A stretch of DNA of 64,000 nt, taken from the NCBI RefSeq assembly GCF_003482105.1, contig NZ_QULM01000002.1:305486-369485 (forward strand), given 5' to 3'. This document shows positions 51,913-61,896 of this stretch, one piece after another. The first letter of the stretch is position 1; every line of letters starts with the position of its first letter. Source of the DNA: Coprococcus sp. OM04-5BH (GTDB lineage Bacteria > Bacillota > Clostridia > Lachnospirales > Lachnospiraceae). The position numbers and the translations under genes are program-made. Under the pieces are notes generated by a model. It did no database searches. It saw only the letters and a list, made by a program, of their open reading frames with translations, and had not been told where the DNA came from.

Positions 51913-53011
51913 ACTCCACTACCTTATAGTTATTGTCTTTTATTGTAAATTTGTCAACAAGTCCATCAGTTATGTAGACTTGTTTATCTTCATCTATCAT
52001 AATAGCCTCGGCGTTATATTTCTTCAGAACCTTCATGGCATCTTCTCTCCCCATGAGTATGCACACTGTAGACAGGGCGTCACTGACCGCCCCACTATCA
52101 CACACAACAGTAGCGGATATGATCCCTGTGTCCGCCGGATAACCGGTCTTAGGATTTAGTATATGATGATATCTCCTGCCGTCCTTTATGAAATATTTCT
52201 CATAATCTCCGGATGTTGATACATATACCGGTTTTTCTGTGGAGTCAATGCTCAGGATCCCACACATATTTTCCGTATCATCGTCATCAACCCTTGGATT
52301 TTTAATTCCGACCTTGAACTCTGTATCCTCCGAACCATTTCCAGGCTTCTTTCCATACACAAGTATACTTCCGCCTACAGATACACAGGCGCCGGTCACT
52401 GATGAACCACTGATAATTTCATACAGTTCATCACAGGCTATACCCTTACCCAGGGCTCCAAGGTCAAGCATCATCCCGGTTCTGTCTATTGTAACTCCAT
52501 AGCTGTTGCCATTTTGACCTTTTTCTGTGCTTACCGTCACATGACTGTATCCCACATTCTTGAGTGCCTCAGCTATATCTGCGTCTGCAGGTACTTCTGT
52601 GCTGCCATCCTCTATGCCCCATACATCTGCAAGGGGTCTGATGGTAATGTCAAATGTGCCATTGCTGTCATCACCGATCCTTAGAGCCAGCTCAATGTAT
52701 CCGGCAAGCTTCTCATCCAGTTCATAAGCCTGCCCCGGAACATAATTATTGTTTACGTCATATATGGCAGAGCCTTTCACGCGGAATGAAAGGTACTGCT
52801 TCTCCAACTCATCAAGCTTCCTATATATCTCATCATGCACGGAACTGCTGCCACCGTAGGTAACCACCGATATGGCCGTGCCCATAGCTGTTCCTTCTGT
52901 TCTTATGCTTTCGGTGTTTCCGCCCTTTCTTCCGGCAGTCCACGCCAATGCCACACCGAGCATCACGAGAATTGTACATATTATAAAAATTTTCAATTCA
53001 CTTCTCTTCAT
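51911..53011 (-). CDS. apbE: FAD:protein FMN transferase ApbE
   Basis: Attaches FMN by a phosphoester bond to Thr/Ser of target proteins, expected here to be the RnfD and RnfG halves of the fused subunit. An N-terminal anchor (IFIICTILVMLGVALAW) precedes the soluble domain. Motifs: FDITIRPLADVWG, MLDLGALGKGIACDELYEI, and HHILNPKTGYPADTGIISATV with the His/Asp that bind Mg and FAD. The second ATG (53011), with AGGAG nine bases before, is the likely start. A 37-bp tandem array lies upstream. Confidence 0.95.
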   Translation of the reverse strand: MKRSELKIFIICTILVMLGVALAWTAGRKGGNTESIRTEGTAMGTAISVVTYGGSSSVHDEIYRKLDELEKQYLSFRVKGSAIYDVNNNYVPGQAYELDEKLAGYIELALRIGDDSNGTFDITIRPLADVWGIEDGSTEVPADADIAEALKNVGYSHVTVSTEKGQNGNSYGVTIDRTGMMLDLGALGKGIACDELYEIISGSSVTGACVSVGGSILVYGKKPGNGSEDTEFKVGIKNPRVDDDDTENMCGILSIDSTEKPVYVSTSGDYEKYFIKDGRRYHHILNPKTGYPADTGIISATVVCDSGAVSDALSTVCILMGREDAMKVLKKYNAEAIMIDEDKQVYITDGLVDKFTIKDNNYKVVE

Positions 53012-53080
53012 ATCATACATCTCCTGCCAACATCACCCCATCGTCGTTTCGTCAGTATCAGTACATATATTTATTCAACG

Positions 53081-53245
53081 TATTACACTTCATCAAAACC
53101 ACCATATACCTTAAACACTTTACACTTCACCAGAACCATCATATATCTTAAACACTTTACACTTCACCAGAACCATCATATATCTTAAACACTTTACACT
53201 TCACCAAAACCATCATATATCTTAAACACTTTACACCTCATAAGC
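53081..53245. repeat. 37-bp tandem repeat, four to five copies
   Basis: TTAAACACTTTACACTTCAC-like units with TTAAAC at 53111, 53148, 53185 and 53222, exactly 37 bases apart. Upstream of apbE. The remaining spacer to 53459 holds a TATAAT-like box near 53390 before the ABC-F gene and nothing else I can name. Confidence 0.88.
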
Positions 53246-53459
53246 ACCACTATATATATTCAATTCATGCAATCCATGGCACTTTCTTCGGCAAATAACC
53301 GGTGTTTATAACCTGCATTTTACCAACCGTCTGATTTATAAGAAAAATTAATAAAATCTTTATAGATTTAGCACCAGTAATCTTATAATATCACTTGCTT
53401 AAAGTCAACGTAATAGATATAATTAACAGGCAGAAAATAATCAACAAATGGTGAATAAA

Positions 53460-55385
53460 ATGATACTTGATTGTCAAAACATCTGCAAATCATTCGGTGT
53501 AGATGACATACTAAAAAATATAAGTTTTCATCTTGAAGACAAAGAAAAAATGGCCATTGTGGGAATAAATGGTGCAGGAAAAACAACCCTTATAAAGATC
53601 ATCATAGGCGAGGAGCCTGCGGACTCCGGCCAGGTGATAATCTCCAAGGACAGGACTATAGGCTATCTTTCACAGCATCAGGACATGAATTTTAACGACA
53701 CAGTATACAATGTTATGCTGGATGTTATGAAGCCTATTATCCAACTGTCGGAAAAGATCAGGGAACTGGAGCTTGCCATGAAGGATCTTGAAGGTGATGA
53801 GCTTGCAAATATTCTTGAGACCTATAACAGATATACCCATGAATTTGAATATAAAAACGGCTACGCCTACGAAAGCGAGCTTACAGGCGTCCTTAAGGGA
53901 CTTGGTTTTGCCAGGGAGGACTTCGACAGACATGCAAATACCCTGTCTGGAGGTCAGAAAACCCGTCTTGCCCTTGGTCGTCTCCTGTTACTTAAGCCCG
54001 ACATTATTATTCTCGACGAGCCTACCAACCATCTGGACATGGAGTCAATCTCCTGGCTTGAAGGATTTCTGGCAGCTTATCAGGGAAGCGTTATAATCGT
54101 GTCCCATGACCGTTATTTCCTTGACAAGATAGTGACTAAGGTTGTGGAACTGGACAATGGCGAGTCCCATGTATATAACGGAAATTACAGCTACTACGCA
54201 GAGAAGCGTTTTGAGATAAGGGCAAATATGATGAAGGCCTACCTTAACCAGCAGGCCGAGATCAAACATCAGGAAGAGGTTATCACAAAGCTTAAACAGT
54301 TTAATCGTGAGAAATCCATCAAGCGTGCCGAGAGCCGCGAAAAAGCCCTTGATAAGATAGATCGTCTGGAGAAGCCTACAGAAGTCAACAGCGAAATGCA
54401 TATCGTCCTTGAGCCATCAGTACTCAGCGGTGATGACGTTCTGACCATAAGAGGTCTTTCCAAATCATTTGCAGACAATACCCTCTTCACTGACCTTGAC
54501 ATGGACATCAAGCGTGGGGAGCACGTGGCACTGATCGGTGGAAACGGAACCGGCAAGACCACTATACTTAAGATGATAAACCGTCTCCTGGCAAAAGACG
54601 CAGGAACCATCGTTCTGGGCTCAAGAGTCCAGATTGGCTACTACGATCAGGAGCACCAGGTACTCAATATGTCCAATACAATATTTGATGAAATAAGCGA
54701 CGCGTATCCTGAGCTTACCAACACAAGGATAAGAAATGTCCTGGCAGCCTTCCTGTTTACCGGGGATGATGTATTCAAAAGGATCGGTGATCTCAGTGGT
54801 GGTGAGCGTGGTCGTGTAAGTCTTGCGAAGCTCATGCTCTCCGAGGCGAATTTCCTTATCCTTGATGAGCCTACCAACCATTTGGATATTGTATCAAAGG
54901 AGATCCTGGAGAATGCCATTAAGAATTACACCGGCACCGTCCTCTATGTATCTCACGACAGATACTTCATTAACCAGACTGCCTCAAGGATCATAGAGCT
55001 TAAGGATAAAAATCTTCACAATTACATCGGCAATTATGATTACTATGAAAGCCACCGGAATTATGATACCGGCACCCCGTCAGGCTTCTCCTCCGTATCC
55101 GGTCATACCGTGTCAGAGAAGAACACCTCAGATTCAGAGGCTAAGCTTACCTGGCAGGAGAACAAGGCAAGGCAGGCAGCCCTCAGAAAGAAAGCAAATG
55201 AGCTAAAAAAACTTGAGGACAAGATTGAAAAGCTTGAAAATAATATTGCCGAGATCGACGAGCAGTTTTCACTTCCCGAAAATGCAACAAATTCGTCACT
55301 GTTAAATGAACTGACTTCGAAACGCAACGCCCTGCAGTCAGAGCTTGATGAAGCCTATGAAAAATGGGAAGAAATGTCGGAATAA
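53460..55385 (+). CDS. ABC-F family ATPase (ribosome-associated type)
   Basis: A 641-residue protein with two ABC domains and no membrane part. Domain 1: GINGAGKTTLIKIIIGEEPA, NTLSGGQKTRLALGRLL, LDEPTNHLDMESISW. Domain 2: GGNGTGKTTILKMINRLL, DLSGGERGRVSLAKLML, LDEPTNHLDIVSKEIL. A linker (YLNQQAEIKHQEEVITKLKQ) and a C-terminal coiled coil follow. Such proteins act in translation or antibiotic resistance; which branch is not clear. The ATG at 53460 follows GGTGAATAAA and is preferred to one 12 bases upstream. Confidence 0.94.
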   Translation: MILDCQNICKSFGVDDILKNISFHLEDKEKMAIVGINGAGKTTLIKIIIGEEPADSGQVIISKDRTIGYLSQHQDMNFNDTVYNVMLDVMKPIIQLSEKIRELELAMKDLEGDELANILETYNRYTHEFEYKNGYAYESELTGVLKGLGFAREDFDRHANTLSGGQKTRLALGRLLLLKPDIIILDEPTNHLDMESISWLEGFLAAYQGSVIIVSHDRYFLDKIVTKVVELDNGESHVYNGNYSYYAEKRFEIRANMMKAYLNQQAEIKHQEEVITKLKQFNREKSIKRAESREKALDKIDRLEKPTEVNSEMHIVLEPSVLSGDDVLTIRGLSKSFADNTLFTDLDMDIKRGEHVALIGGNGTGKTTILKMINRLLAKDAGTIVLGSRVQIGYYDQEHQVLNMSNTIFDEISDAYPELTNTRIRNVLAAFLFTGDDVFKRIGDLSGGERGRVSLAKLMLSEANFLILDEPTNHLDIVSKEILENAIKNYTGTVLYVSHDRYFINQTASRIIELKDKNLHNYIGNYDYYESHRNYDTGTPSGFSSVSGHTVSEKNTSDSEAKLTWQENKARQAALRKKANELKKLEDKIEKLENNIAEIDEQFSLPENATNSSLLNELTSKRNALQSELDEAYEKWEEMSE

Positions 55386-55402
55386 GAAAGGCTTATAGCA
55401 GT

Positions 55403-56050
55403 ATGAAAGCATTTTTTAAAAAATACAGCCACGCATGGGTACTTATTTATATATTTATATATTTTCCATGGTTTTTATACCTTGAGAAAACCGTAACAAT
55501 GGATTTTCATGTTATACACTGCCCTTTAGATGACAAAATACCTTTTATAGATGTATTTATAGTCCCATACATGCTATGGTTTGTATATGTAGCCGCCACA
55601 CTTATATATCTCTTCTTCTACTCAAAGAGTGAGTTTTATTATAGCTGCGGCTTCCTTATAAGCGGAATGACACTGTTTCTGATCATTTGCACCATATATC
55701 CAAATGGTCTTACATTAAGACAGTCTATCGTACTTAACGATAATGTCTTTTCAAGAATTGTGGACTTCCTGCAGAAGACAGACACATGTACTAATGTCCT
55801 TCCAAGCATACACGCCTATAACAGTATTGGCTGTATGATCGCCATACTTAAAAGTAACGGCATGAAGAGCCATAAAATACTTAAGATATCTTCGGTTGTA
55901 CTTACTGTTTTAATAATTATGTCAACCATGTTTCTTAAGCAGCACTCAGTCATTGATGTAGCGTCAGCTGTCATAATGTCAGTGGTATTCTATTTTGTGT
56001 TCTATGTACTTATATACAGGCACAGAACTGCCACAAAAGAAACGCAATAA
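55403..56050 (+). CDS. PAP2 superfamily phosphatase
   Basis: Membrane-bound phosphatase of 215 residues with about six helices (YIFIYFPWFLYLEKTV, VDVFIVPYMLWFVYVAATL-like IDVFIVPYMLWFVYVA). The second and third motifs are visible as LPSIHAYNSIG and MFLKQHSVIDVASAV with the histidine and aspartate. The first motif (KxxxxxxRP) is not clear, as in inositolphosphotransferase-like members. It starts 17 bases after the ABC-F stop, so read-through from that gene is likely. It may act on lipid phosphates in envelope synthesis. Confidence 0.85.
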   Translation: MKAFFKKYSHAWVLIYIFIYFPWFLYLEKTVTMDFHVIHCPLDDKIPFIDVFIVPYMLWFVYVAATLIYLFFYSKSEFYYSCGFLISGMTLFLIICTIYPNGLTLRQSIVLNDNVFSRIVDFLQKTDTCTNVLPSIHAYNSIGCMIAILKSNGMKSHKILKISSVVLTVLIIMSTMFLKQHSVIDVASAVIMSVVFYFVFYVLIYRHRTATKETQ

Positions 56051-56134
56051 GCAAAATAAAATCAATGTTTATGATAATACAGATAAGCTATCAGTATATA
56101 CAAGCATATTGCATTTTCCCGGTTAGCTTGACAG

Positions 56135-56175
56135 ACAAAGACTCTTTGGATCAATTAAATCCAAAGAGTCTTTGT
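56135..56175. other. Perfect 17-bp hairpin across the end of the glycosyltransferase gene
   Basis: ACAAAGACTCTTTGGAT (56135-56151) is the exact reverse complement of 56159-56175, with a seven-base loop. It includes codons QRLFG and the stop of the gene. No T-run follows on the minus strand, so it is not a standard terminator. Confidence 0.7.
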
Positions 56176-57194
56176 ACTATATGGTATCCTGTTTTTGACA
56201 GGTATCGTCCCGCTTTTCCAGGAAGGTTCATAACCACACCAAGAAGTGCATGACGAACCTCTCTGTATAATTTTTTATCCTTATATTTCAGGTATGCCCA
56301 CAACTTCTTCTTCTTCTCAAGGCATTCCTCCGTACCTCCCACGATGCATATAATAGAGCTTACGCACATCATCATCTCAAGGTACTGTAACAGAAAAGTA
56401 TACAACTGCTTATTCAGATTCTTCTTCTTGGTGAAGTAGTTGATAAGCTCCTTGTTAATATATATCTGCTGATCAATACGCTTTACCATAGTCTGTTCAT
56501 TTACAGACTGGTCAGCTCTTCCTATGAAATATCTGTACAGATCCACATTCACATACATAAGTGTATTTACATACATCATCGGTACAAATACAAATATGTT
56601 GTCCACATAGAAGGTATGCTTAGGAAGTGAAAGCTTTATGTCCTTAAGTATCTTTGTCCTATAGATAACTGAGTGCATGAGCACATATTGATACTGTCTG
56701 AACTTTATCCTGGCTGAATCCCAGGTAAGAAGTTTATCCTCCTCAAGGGCTCCCGTATAACGCATTACACGCTTCTTCTTTCTGCCTACCTTGTCATATA
56801 CATAATTTGAAATCAGAACATCAAGCTCCGGCTCCCGCTCCTCATTCTCAGCCGCCCAGGCAAATTCTCTAAGTACGCTTAATACTTTCTTCAAAGGCTC
56901 GCTACTCAACCAGTCATCACTATCAACCACCTTGAAATAAAAGCCTGTGGCATTTGCGATTCCATAATTAACCGCATCACCGTGACCACCGTTTTCCTTG
57001 TGGACCACCTTTACTATTGATGGATACATTCTTTTATATTCCTCGGCAATCTTCGCAGTGTCGTCCGTTGATCCGTCATTTACAATGATGATCTCAACTT
57101 CTTCTCCCCCAACAAGTATACTGTCTATACATTTTCTCATGTAATCCTGTGAATTGTAACAGGGAACCGCCACCGATAATATTTTATTTTTCAT
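56151..57194 (-). CDS. Glycosyltransferase family 2
   Basis: Inverting GT-A glycosyltransferase of 347 residues. Nucleotide-sugar motifs: SVAVPCYNSQDYMRKCIDSI, VEIIIVNDGSTDDTA, GHGDAVNYGIANATGFYFK, and the DXD-type VVDSDDWLSS. The middle segment (RYTGALEEDKLLTWDSARIK) and last third are helical without a clear membrane span, so it may be cytosolic or attached peripherally. It is 22 bases downstream of the RelA/SpoT-domain gene on the same strand, suggesting a pair. Acceptor unknown; polysaccharide or lipid-linked sugar is likely. Confidence 0.9.
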   Translation of the reverse strand: MKNKILSVAVPCYNSQDYMRKCIDSILVGGEEVEIIIVNDGSTDDTAKIAEEYKRMYPSIVKVVHKENGGHGDAVNYGIANATGFYFKVVDSDDWLSSEPLKKVLSVLREFAWAAENEEREPELDVLISNYVYDKVGRKKKRVMRYTGALEEDKLLTWDSARIKFRQYQYVLMHSVIYRTKILKDIKLSLPKHTFYVDNIFVFVPMMYVNTLMYVNVDLYRYFIGRADQSVNEQTMVKRIDQQIYINKELINYFTKKKNLNKQLYTFLLQYLEMMMCVSSIICIVGGTEECLEKKKKLWAYLKYKDKKLYREVRHALLGVVMNLPGKAGRYLSKTGYHIVQRLFGFN

Positions 57195-57216
57195 AACAGT
57201 TATGTAAACCTTTCTA

Positions 57217-58983
57217 TCATCTTACAAATTCTTCAGAAACAGCCTCTCTAAGTCTATATCTGAAAGCTTTCTCGTATTCTATGTCATCCTCAACACTGTG
57301 ACTTGTCTCTTCGAAGTAACTCTTGTTAATATCATCCATAGAGTATATCTTAGGACTGTTGCTGTTCTTTGTCCAATATAACACAGCCCCCTCTACTTTG
57401 TCAGCACCAAAATATTCACCAAGCCTGGTCTTACAATCCTCATCACAGGTGAGAACATGCCCTATTCCCGAAAGAGTTCGCTTTAGTATATCAGCTTCAA
57501 TGATATATCCATCAAAATCCAATGCCCATTCAGGTATAATATCCGGCTTTACGAGAACTATGATTGGAAGCTTTCTGGTCTTATCTTCAACCAGGTCATA
57601 GAGCTCCGGATAACTTACCATCCTTGCCTTGACATTCTCACCAAGGGTTCTTCCGCAGTCAATATATCCAACCTGATTATATATATCTCTCATGAACTTT
57701 GGTCTGTTATATCGTCTCTCCCTTGAATTCATGGTCTCACATATATTCTCACCATGGAGCATAAGTCCCACATTATCCTCATGTATGGTCGCTCTTGAAT
57801 GCCAGATAACTCCGGGTTCGTCACAGCTTATATGTTGCATATCCATATAAAGCTCTTTGTCTTTTTTAGTTATGTCAACCTTGTATCCTATGGTCTCATA
57901 ATGGACATCACACATTTCCTTCGGCATTTGCTTGAACACAGGATTCATATGCTGGTATACCCAGTCATATATTATCTCGCATGCTCTCTCAAAACCATTT
58001 CCATCTATGTAGATACTCTGGTTATATACATAATCCGAAACTAACGGATGAACCTCTGAACGTATATCCTTATTGCTTACTCTTACAAACTGCTCCTTAT
58101 CCAGCAGCCCTGAAATATACTCATCGTGGACTATCTCCTTGTTTATGAGATATATTACCCTGTCCGGTGTAAGCTTCTTGTGATATTTCTTATTCAAAAG
58201 AATATACACAAGCTGAACCTTTGACACTGCAAAAAATTCACTTACCTTGTCAGGATTTTCATTGAAATATGTTCTGATCTCCGGTTTAAGATCATCCTGT
58301 GTGATCCTTAACCTGTATTTGCTTCTTATGGCATATTCCCAATTTCCTGCCTGAAACTGAGTTCTTGCAATATTGTCAAATATCTGCATTATGGACCAGT
58401 CGCACAGCTCCAGATTGGCAATGATGCTGTTCATTACCCTGGCAAGCTTCTCCTGCCCATCCCACAGATTGTTTGGATGTTCCGGGTCATCAATCTTGTA
58501 TTTGTATCTCATCTCGTGCTCAATCTCATGCCAGCCCTCGAAAAGTACCGTCCTTAGCTGTACCTCAAAGGTCTGGTCAAATGGATACTCCCATAAGTCA
58601 TTGGTTATATTCCTCAGATATCGGCTTGGTATCCTGAACACACCATTACACTTCTGGGCCTCAAACTTGTTCTCTTCCCATTCAGACTTTGACCAGTTAT
58701 CATTCTTGAAGGTATCCTCAAGAATCTGCTCACATATCCTTATATCCTCCGAATAAAAAAGATTTATTCTTATACCGATTATATCCTGTATCTTTCTGCC
58801 ATTGTCATAATTACTGTACTTTCCCGTGGCAAGCTTATGGATTATAGACTCATCCGTCTTAACTCTTGATATGGTATGAAAATAAATACCTGCATTTGTG
58901 AGTTTGGTATCTATACTCTGTTCAATGGCAATCCTTATATTGTTCAATTCCGTTAAATTCTTGCTGCTTATTAATCCTTCCAA
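57217..58983 (-). CDS. RelA/SpoT-domain protein with a large uncharacterised C-terminal region
   Basis: A 588-residue protein whose first 185 residues match the RelA/SpoT nucleotidyltransferase fold: SRVKTDESIIHKLATGKYSN, IQDIIGIRINLF, and FEVQLRTVLFEGWHEIEHEM. The usual G-loop Y-x-S-x-H is missing; the stretch reads NGVFRIPSRYLRNI. The remaining about 400 residues (PEMCDVHYETI-type, MRDIYNQVGYIDCG, IIVLVKPDIIPEWALDF) belong to no family I know. A TTG start at 58983 is assumed with GGGGTGATTA before it. It pairs with a GT2 gene. Role (p)ppGpp-like synthesis, toxin, or regulator is open. Confidence 0.75.
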   Translation of the reverse strand: MEGLISSKNLTELNNIRIAIEQSIDTKLTNAGIYFHTISRVKTDESIIHKLATGKYSNYDNGRKIQDIIGIRINLFYSEDIRICEQILEDTFKNDNWSKSEWEENKFEAQKCNGVFRIPSRYLRNITNDLWEYPFDQTFEVQLRTVLFEGWHEIEHEMRYKYKIDDPEHPNNLWDGQEKLARVMNSIIANLELCDWSIMQIFDNIARTQFQAGNWEYAIRSKYRLRITQDDLKPEIRTYFNENPDKVSEFFAVSKVQLVYILLNKKYHKKLTPDRVIYLINKEIVHDEYISGLLDKEQFVRVSNKDIRSEVHPLVSDYVYNQSIYIDGNGFERACEIIYDWVYQHMNPVFKQMPKEMCDVHYETIGYKVDITKKDKELYMDMQHISCDEPGVIWHSRATIHEDNVGLMLHGENICETMNSRERRYNRPKFMRDIYNQVGYIDCGRTLGENVKARMVSYPELYDLVEDKTRKLPIIVLVKPDIIPEWALDFDGYIIEADILKRTLSGIGHVLTCDEDCKTRLGEYFGADKVEGAVLYWTKNSNSPKIYSMDDINKSYFEETSHSVEDDIEYEKAFRYRLREAVSEEFVR

Positions 58984-59005
58984 ATAATCACCCCATAATA
59001 TGCGA

Positions 59006-59031
59006 AGAAACCCCCTGATCGTCCGTCAGGG
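59006..59031 (-). terminator. Terminator of the 59062 gene
   Basis: Minus strand CCCTGA / TCAGGG stem with an extra flanking pair, followed by GTTTCTT. Confidence 0.7.
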
Positions 59032-59061
59032 AGTCTTTCATTATATTAGATATTAAATATA

Positions 59062-61815
59062 TTAATTGTTGTCTACCTTTATTGCATGGTTAAGTTTAAC
59101 AATTTTAGTAGCATACGAATTTCCGCTGCCAGGTGTAAGGTAACAGTTATTGCAAATGTAAACTGAATTATTTGAACCCATTCCACCTTCTATACACCAG
59201 TATGCTGAATCATTTCCCTCGTAATAGCCCCCCCAGGTTTTTACGTTATTTGCAATGACGGTGTCTGAAACTCCCATGTTCTTAAGGTAAGTCTTCAGGG
59301 AATCTACAGTGGAGAACTTGCCAATATAGAGTGAAATATGGGTAGTATCGCCACCCTGCTCATATATTATAAGATCTCCCGGTTCAAGATCATTGTAATT
59401 GAAATCCACGATATTCTTATTGAGAACTATATTCTGGTTCTCAACCCATGCTCCGTTGCTGGCATATGTAAGCTTTCCGTACACAGTGCCCCACCTCCAG
59501 GCTCTTATCATCGGTGAACCTGTTGCTAATATTCCGCCTGAGGACTGGTCCTTAAATCTCACATCCCTCTCTGAAGCTACATTGTCGCCGCCGATCAATG
59601 CAAGTGCCAGATTGGTAAATGTATTACAATACAGGGAATTTGTTCCCAGATACTTCTTAAATACTCTTGACATCCACACGTCATTATCCCATGAAAGTCC
59701 TGCCACAGCCTTTCTCTCTGTGGCATATCCGTACTCATTAAAGACATATGCAAATCCGCCTACTGTTGCCTCACCCACATAGCAGACACCATTTTCATAT
59801 GGATAATAATATACAACATCGCCATTAATCTTGGCTGCTCTTACTCCTCTAGGTGCAAGGGCAAGCTTCTCTCCTGTCTTGTATGTTGTAGTCTTGGTTG
59901 TTGGATTATAGCTTACATATTCTGTTACAAGCCCCTTGTCATTTACATAGAGGACACTCTTGTCAGCATAGTCCTTCCAACCCATTACATCAACCTGAGA
60001 ACCTGCTGAATTCAGCCATACATAACCATTGTCCACTGATGCAATCCTGCCTGTAAGCTTGGTCCACTTATCACTGCTGATATCATAGTCCCATACAGTA
60101 CCTGTATAATCCACATTGTAGAAATTACGTGCAAGATAACATCTTGAAGCATATCCATTTGCACAGAAATACATCTTTATTCCTGTTGAAGTCTTAAACC
60201 AGGCACCTGACTTGGATACAAACTTATTGTTCACACAACTATACAGTGTGTACTTATTTCCAGCAAAGGCAACCTTCTCTGTTATAAGCCCCTTGGTAAC
60301 ATTTATATAGTAATTAGAGCCGTAGAGCACAAACTTATCTCCGGTAACCCTCTTACCTTCCTCGAAGTACATATAGTCTCCGGATATTATATATGCACCC
60401 TTCTGTACCGTAGTGTATGCACCATTTGTAAAAATCTCAAGAGTTCCGGCTTTGTCCTCATCATCATAATCTTCTTCATAATATATTCTTGAATTTGAAC
60501 CTTTTGCGTCAAAGTATCTTCTTACATTGTTTGAGGTCTTCCATATGTTAGTCGCGAATTTACCGTATTCATCCAGAAAATAGTAATAGCTGTTGAACTG
60601 ATACATCTTATTCTGTACCAGTGTCCAAGACTTATTCTTATATTCCTGTATAGTGTTTCTGTATTTCTCATTTGAATTTGTGCTGTCTATAAGTCTTACG
60701 GTTGCAAGACCATTTGCACCAAAGTAAAATGACATACCATAAAGAGGAGCGGCATATTCATTCTCAGCAATAATCCACTGGCTTCCCTTTAACTTCCAGT
60801 ACTGGTATGTATTCTCATAATTTGTAAGCTTGTGTATACACTTACCCTGATTGATATACAGATGATAGGAGTTGTTGTACTTCACCCATGTGGTTCCTGT
60901 ATAATGCTTTCCGTTTCTGAAATAATAATAGGAGTCACCTACCAGATATGCACCTTCAGTTACATTGCTCCACTTTCCCTTGGACAACATCTCACAAGTG
61001 CCTCGTCTTGATGTTTCTGAGTAATCATATCCGTAGTAATTCCTTATGTTCTTACCGGTTCCGTCAAAATACATCTCAACCTTATCAACTGTAACCCAGG
61101 TTGCCTTAACGATCTTGCCAAATGCGTCGGTATAATATTTGTTGCCCTCGAACTCCACAAGCTCCTTAGGCACTACCTTACCATCCTTGAAGAAGTACTT
61201 CACCCCGTCCACGTCAACAATTCCGTCTGCGAAATCCTGATCTACATAGTAGAGACCACAAAACCATCCGTCGGGAGAAACTGAGTAAGTACCTGTGTAT
61301 ATAAATGTATTTCCAAGCTCTTTATCCTCGTCCTTTATCTCTACGTTTACTATCGAATTGTCTTCGTCATAATCTGCCACATCAGGCTGAAGCTCTTTCT
61401 TGTTCTTGCCATCTGCTGAATATGTACTGACACTGTTGCCCTTATCCTTTATATCTACGAAGAAGCTGTCATCATACTTTCCTGAATAATCACTTAAATA
61501 CTTGTCATAATCTGCAATTACCAGATAATATTCGTCTTCATATGTGACAAGTACATAGGCAACCTCATTCGCCTTGTCCTCGGCATATCCAACGAAATAA
61601 TCCTCATCCTCTGCATATTCAAGAACGAAGGTGCCGTCATTCGCATTTGATATTACATGATTTTCTCTGTCGATACTAAACTCTGTCTCAGCTCTACGTG
61701 TGGTATCATCCGGTGTTGCCACCTGATCAGCCTCTGCAAATGCTACTATCCCAGTCTGCAGTGCTGCAAGGGATACTATACATATTCCTGCTTTTTTTAT
61801 ATTTGATAATCTCAT
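59062..61815 (-). CDS. Secreted cell-wall-binding repeat protein with C-terminal NlpC/P60-like domain
   Basis: A 917-residue exported protein. A signal peptide (KKAGICIVSLAALQTGIVAF) is followed by a charged 180-residue region, then many cell-wall/glucan-binding repeats of the type WVTVDKVEMYFDGTGKNIRN or FGKIVKATW. The C-terminus (about 735-880) holds YCNTFTNLALALIGG with the cysteine and LEPGDLIIYEQGGDTTHISL with the histidine of an NlpC/P60 or CHAP-like peptidase. It likely hydrolyses or binds peptidoglycan outside the cell. ATG 61815 follows GTGAGGAAAAAG. A good promoter is at 61897-61925. Confidence 0.88.
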   Translation of the reverse strand: MRLSNIKKAGICIVSLAALQTGIVAFAEADQVATPDDTTRRAETEFSIDRENHVISNANDGTFVLEYAEDEDYFVGYAEDKANEVAYVLVTYEDEYYLVIADYDKYLSDYSGKYDDSFFVDIKDKGNSVSTYSADGKNKKELQPDVADYDEDNSIVNVEIKDEDKELGNTFIYTGTYSVSPDGWFCGLYYVDQDFADGIVDVDGVKYFFKDGKVVPKELVEFEGNKYYTDAFGKIVKATWVTVDKVEMYFDGTGKNIRNYYGYDYSETSRRGTCEMLSKGKWSNVTEGAYLVGDSYYYFRNGKHYTGTTWVKYNNSYHLYINQGKCIHKLTNYENTYQYWKLKGSQWIIAENEYAAPLYGMSFYFGANGLATVRLIDSTNSNEKYRNTIQEYKNKSWTLVQNKMYQFNSYYYFLDEYGKFATNIWKTSNNVRRYFDAKGSNSRIYYEEDYDDEDKAGTLEIFTNGAYTTVQKGAYIISGDYMYFEEGKRVTGDKFVLYGSNYYINVTKGLITEKVAFAGNKYTLYSCVNNKFVSKSGAWFKTSTGIKMYFCANGYASRCYLARNFYNVDYTGTVWDYDISSDKWTKLTGRIASVDNGYVWLNSAGSQVDVMGWKDYADKSVLYVNDKGLVTEYVSYNPTTKTTTYKTGEKLALAPRGVRAAKINGDVVYYYPYENGVCYVGEATVGGFAYVFNEYGYATERKAVAGLSWDNDVWMSRVFKKYLGTNSLYCNTFTNLALALIGGDNVASERDVRFKDQSSGGILATGSPMIRAWRWGTVYGKLTYASNGAWVENQNIVLNKNIVDFNYNDLEPGDLIIYEQGGDTTHISLYIGKFSTVDSLKTYLKNMGVSDTVIANNVKTWGGYYEGNDSAYWCIEGGMGSNNSVYICNNCYLTPGSGNSYATKIVKLNHAIKVDNN

Positions 61816-61896
61816 CTTTTTCCTCACATTGTTTTTTAACTGTTTTTTTCTCTGATAAATACTATATGTGGTGGTTTAAAAAACAAACCGGGGAAT

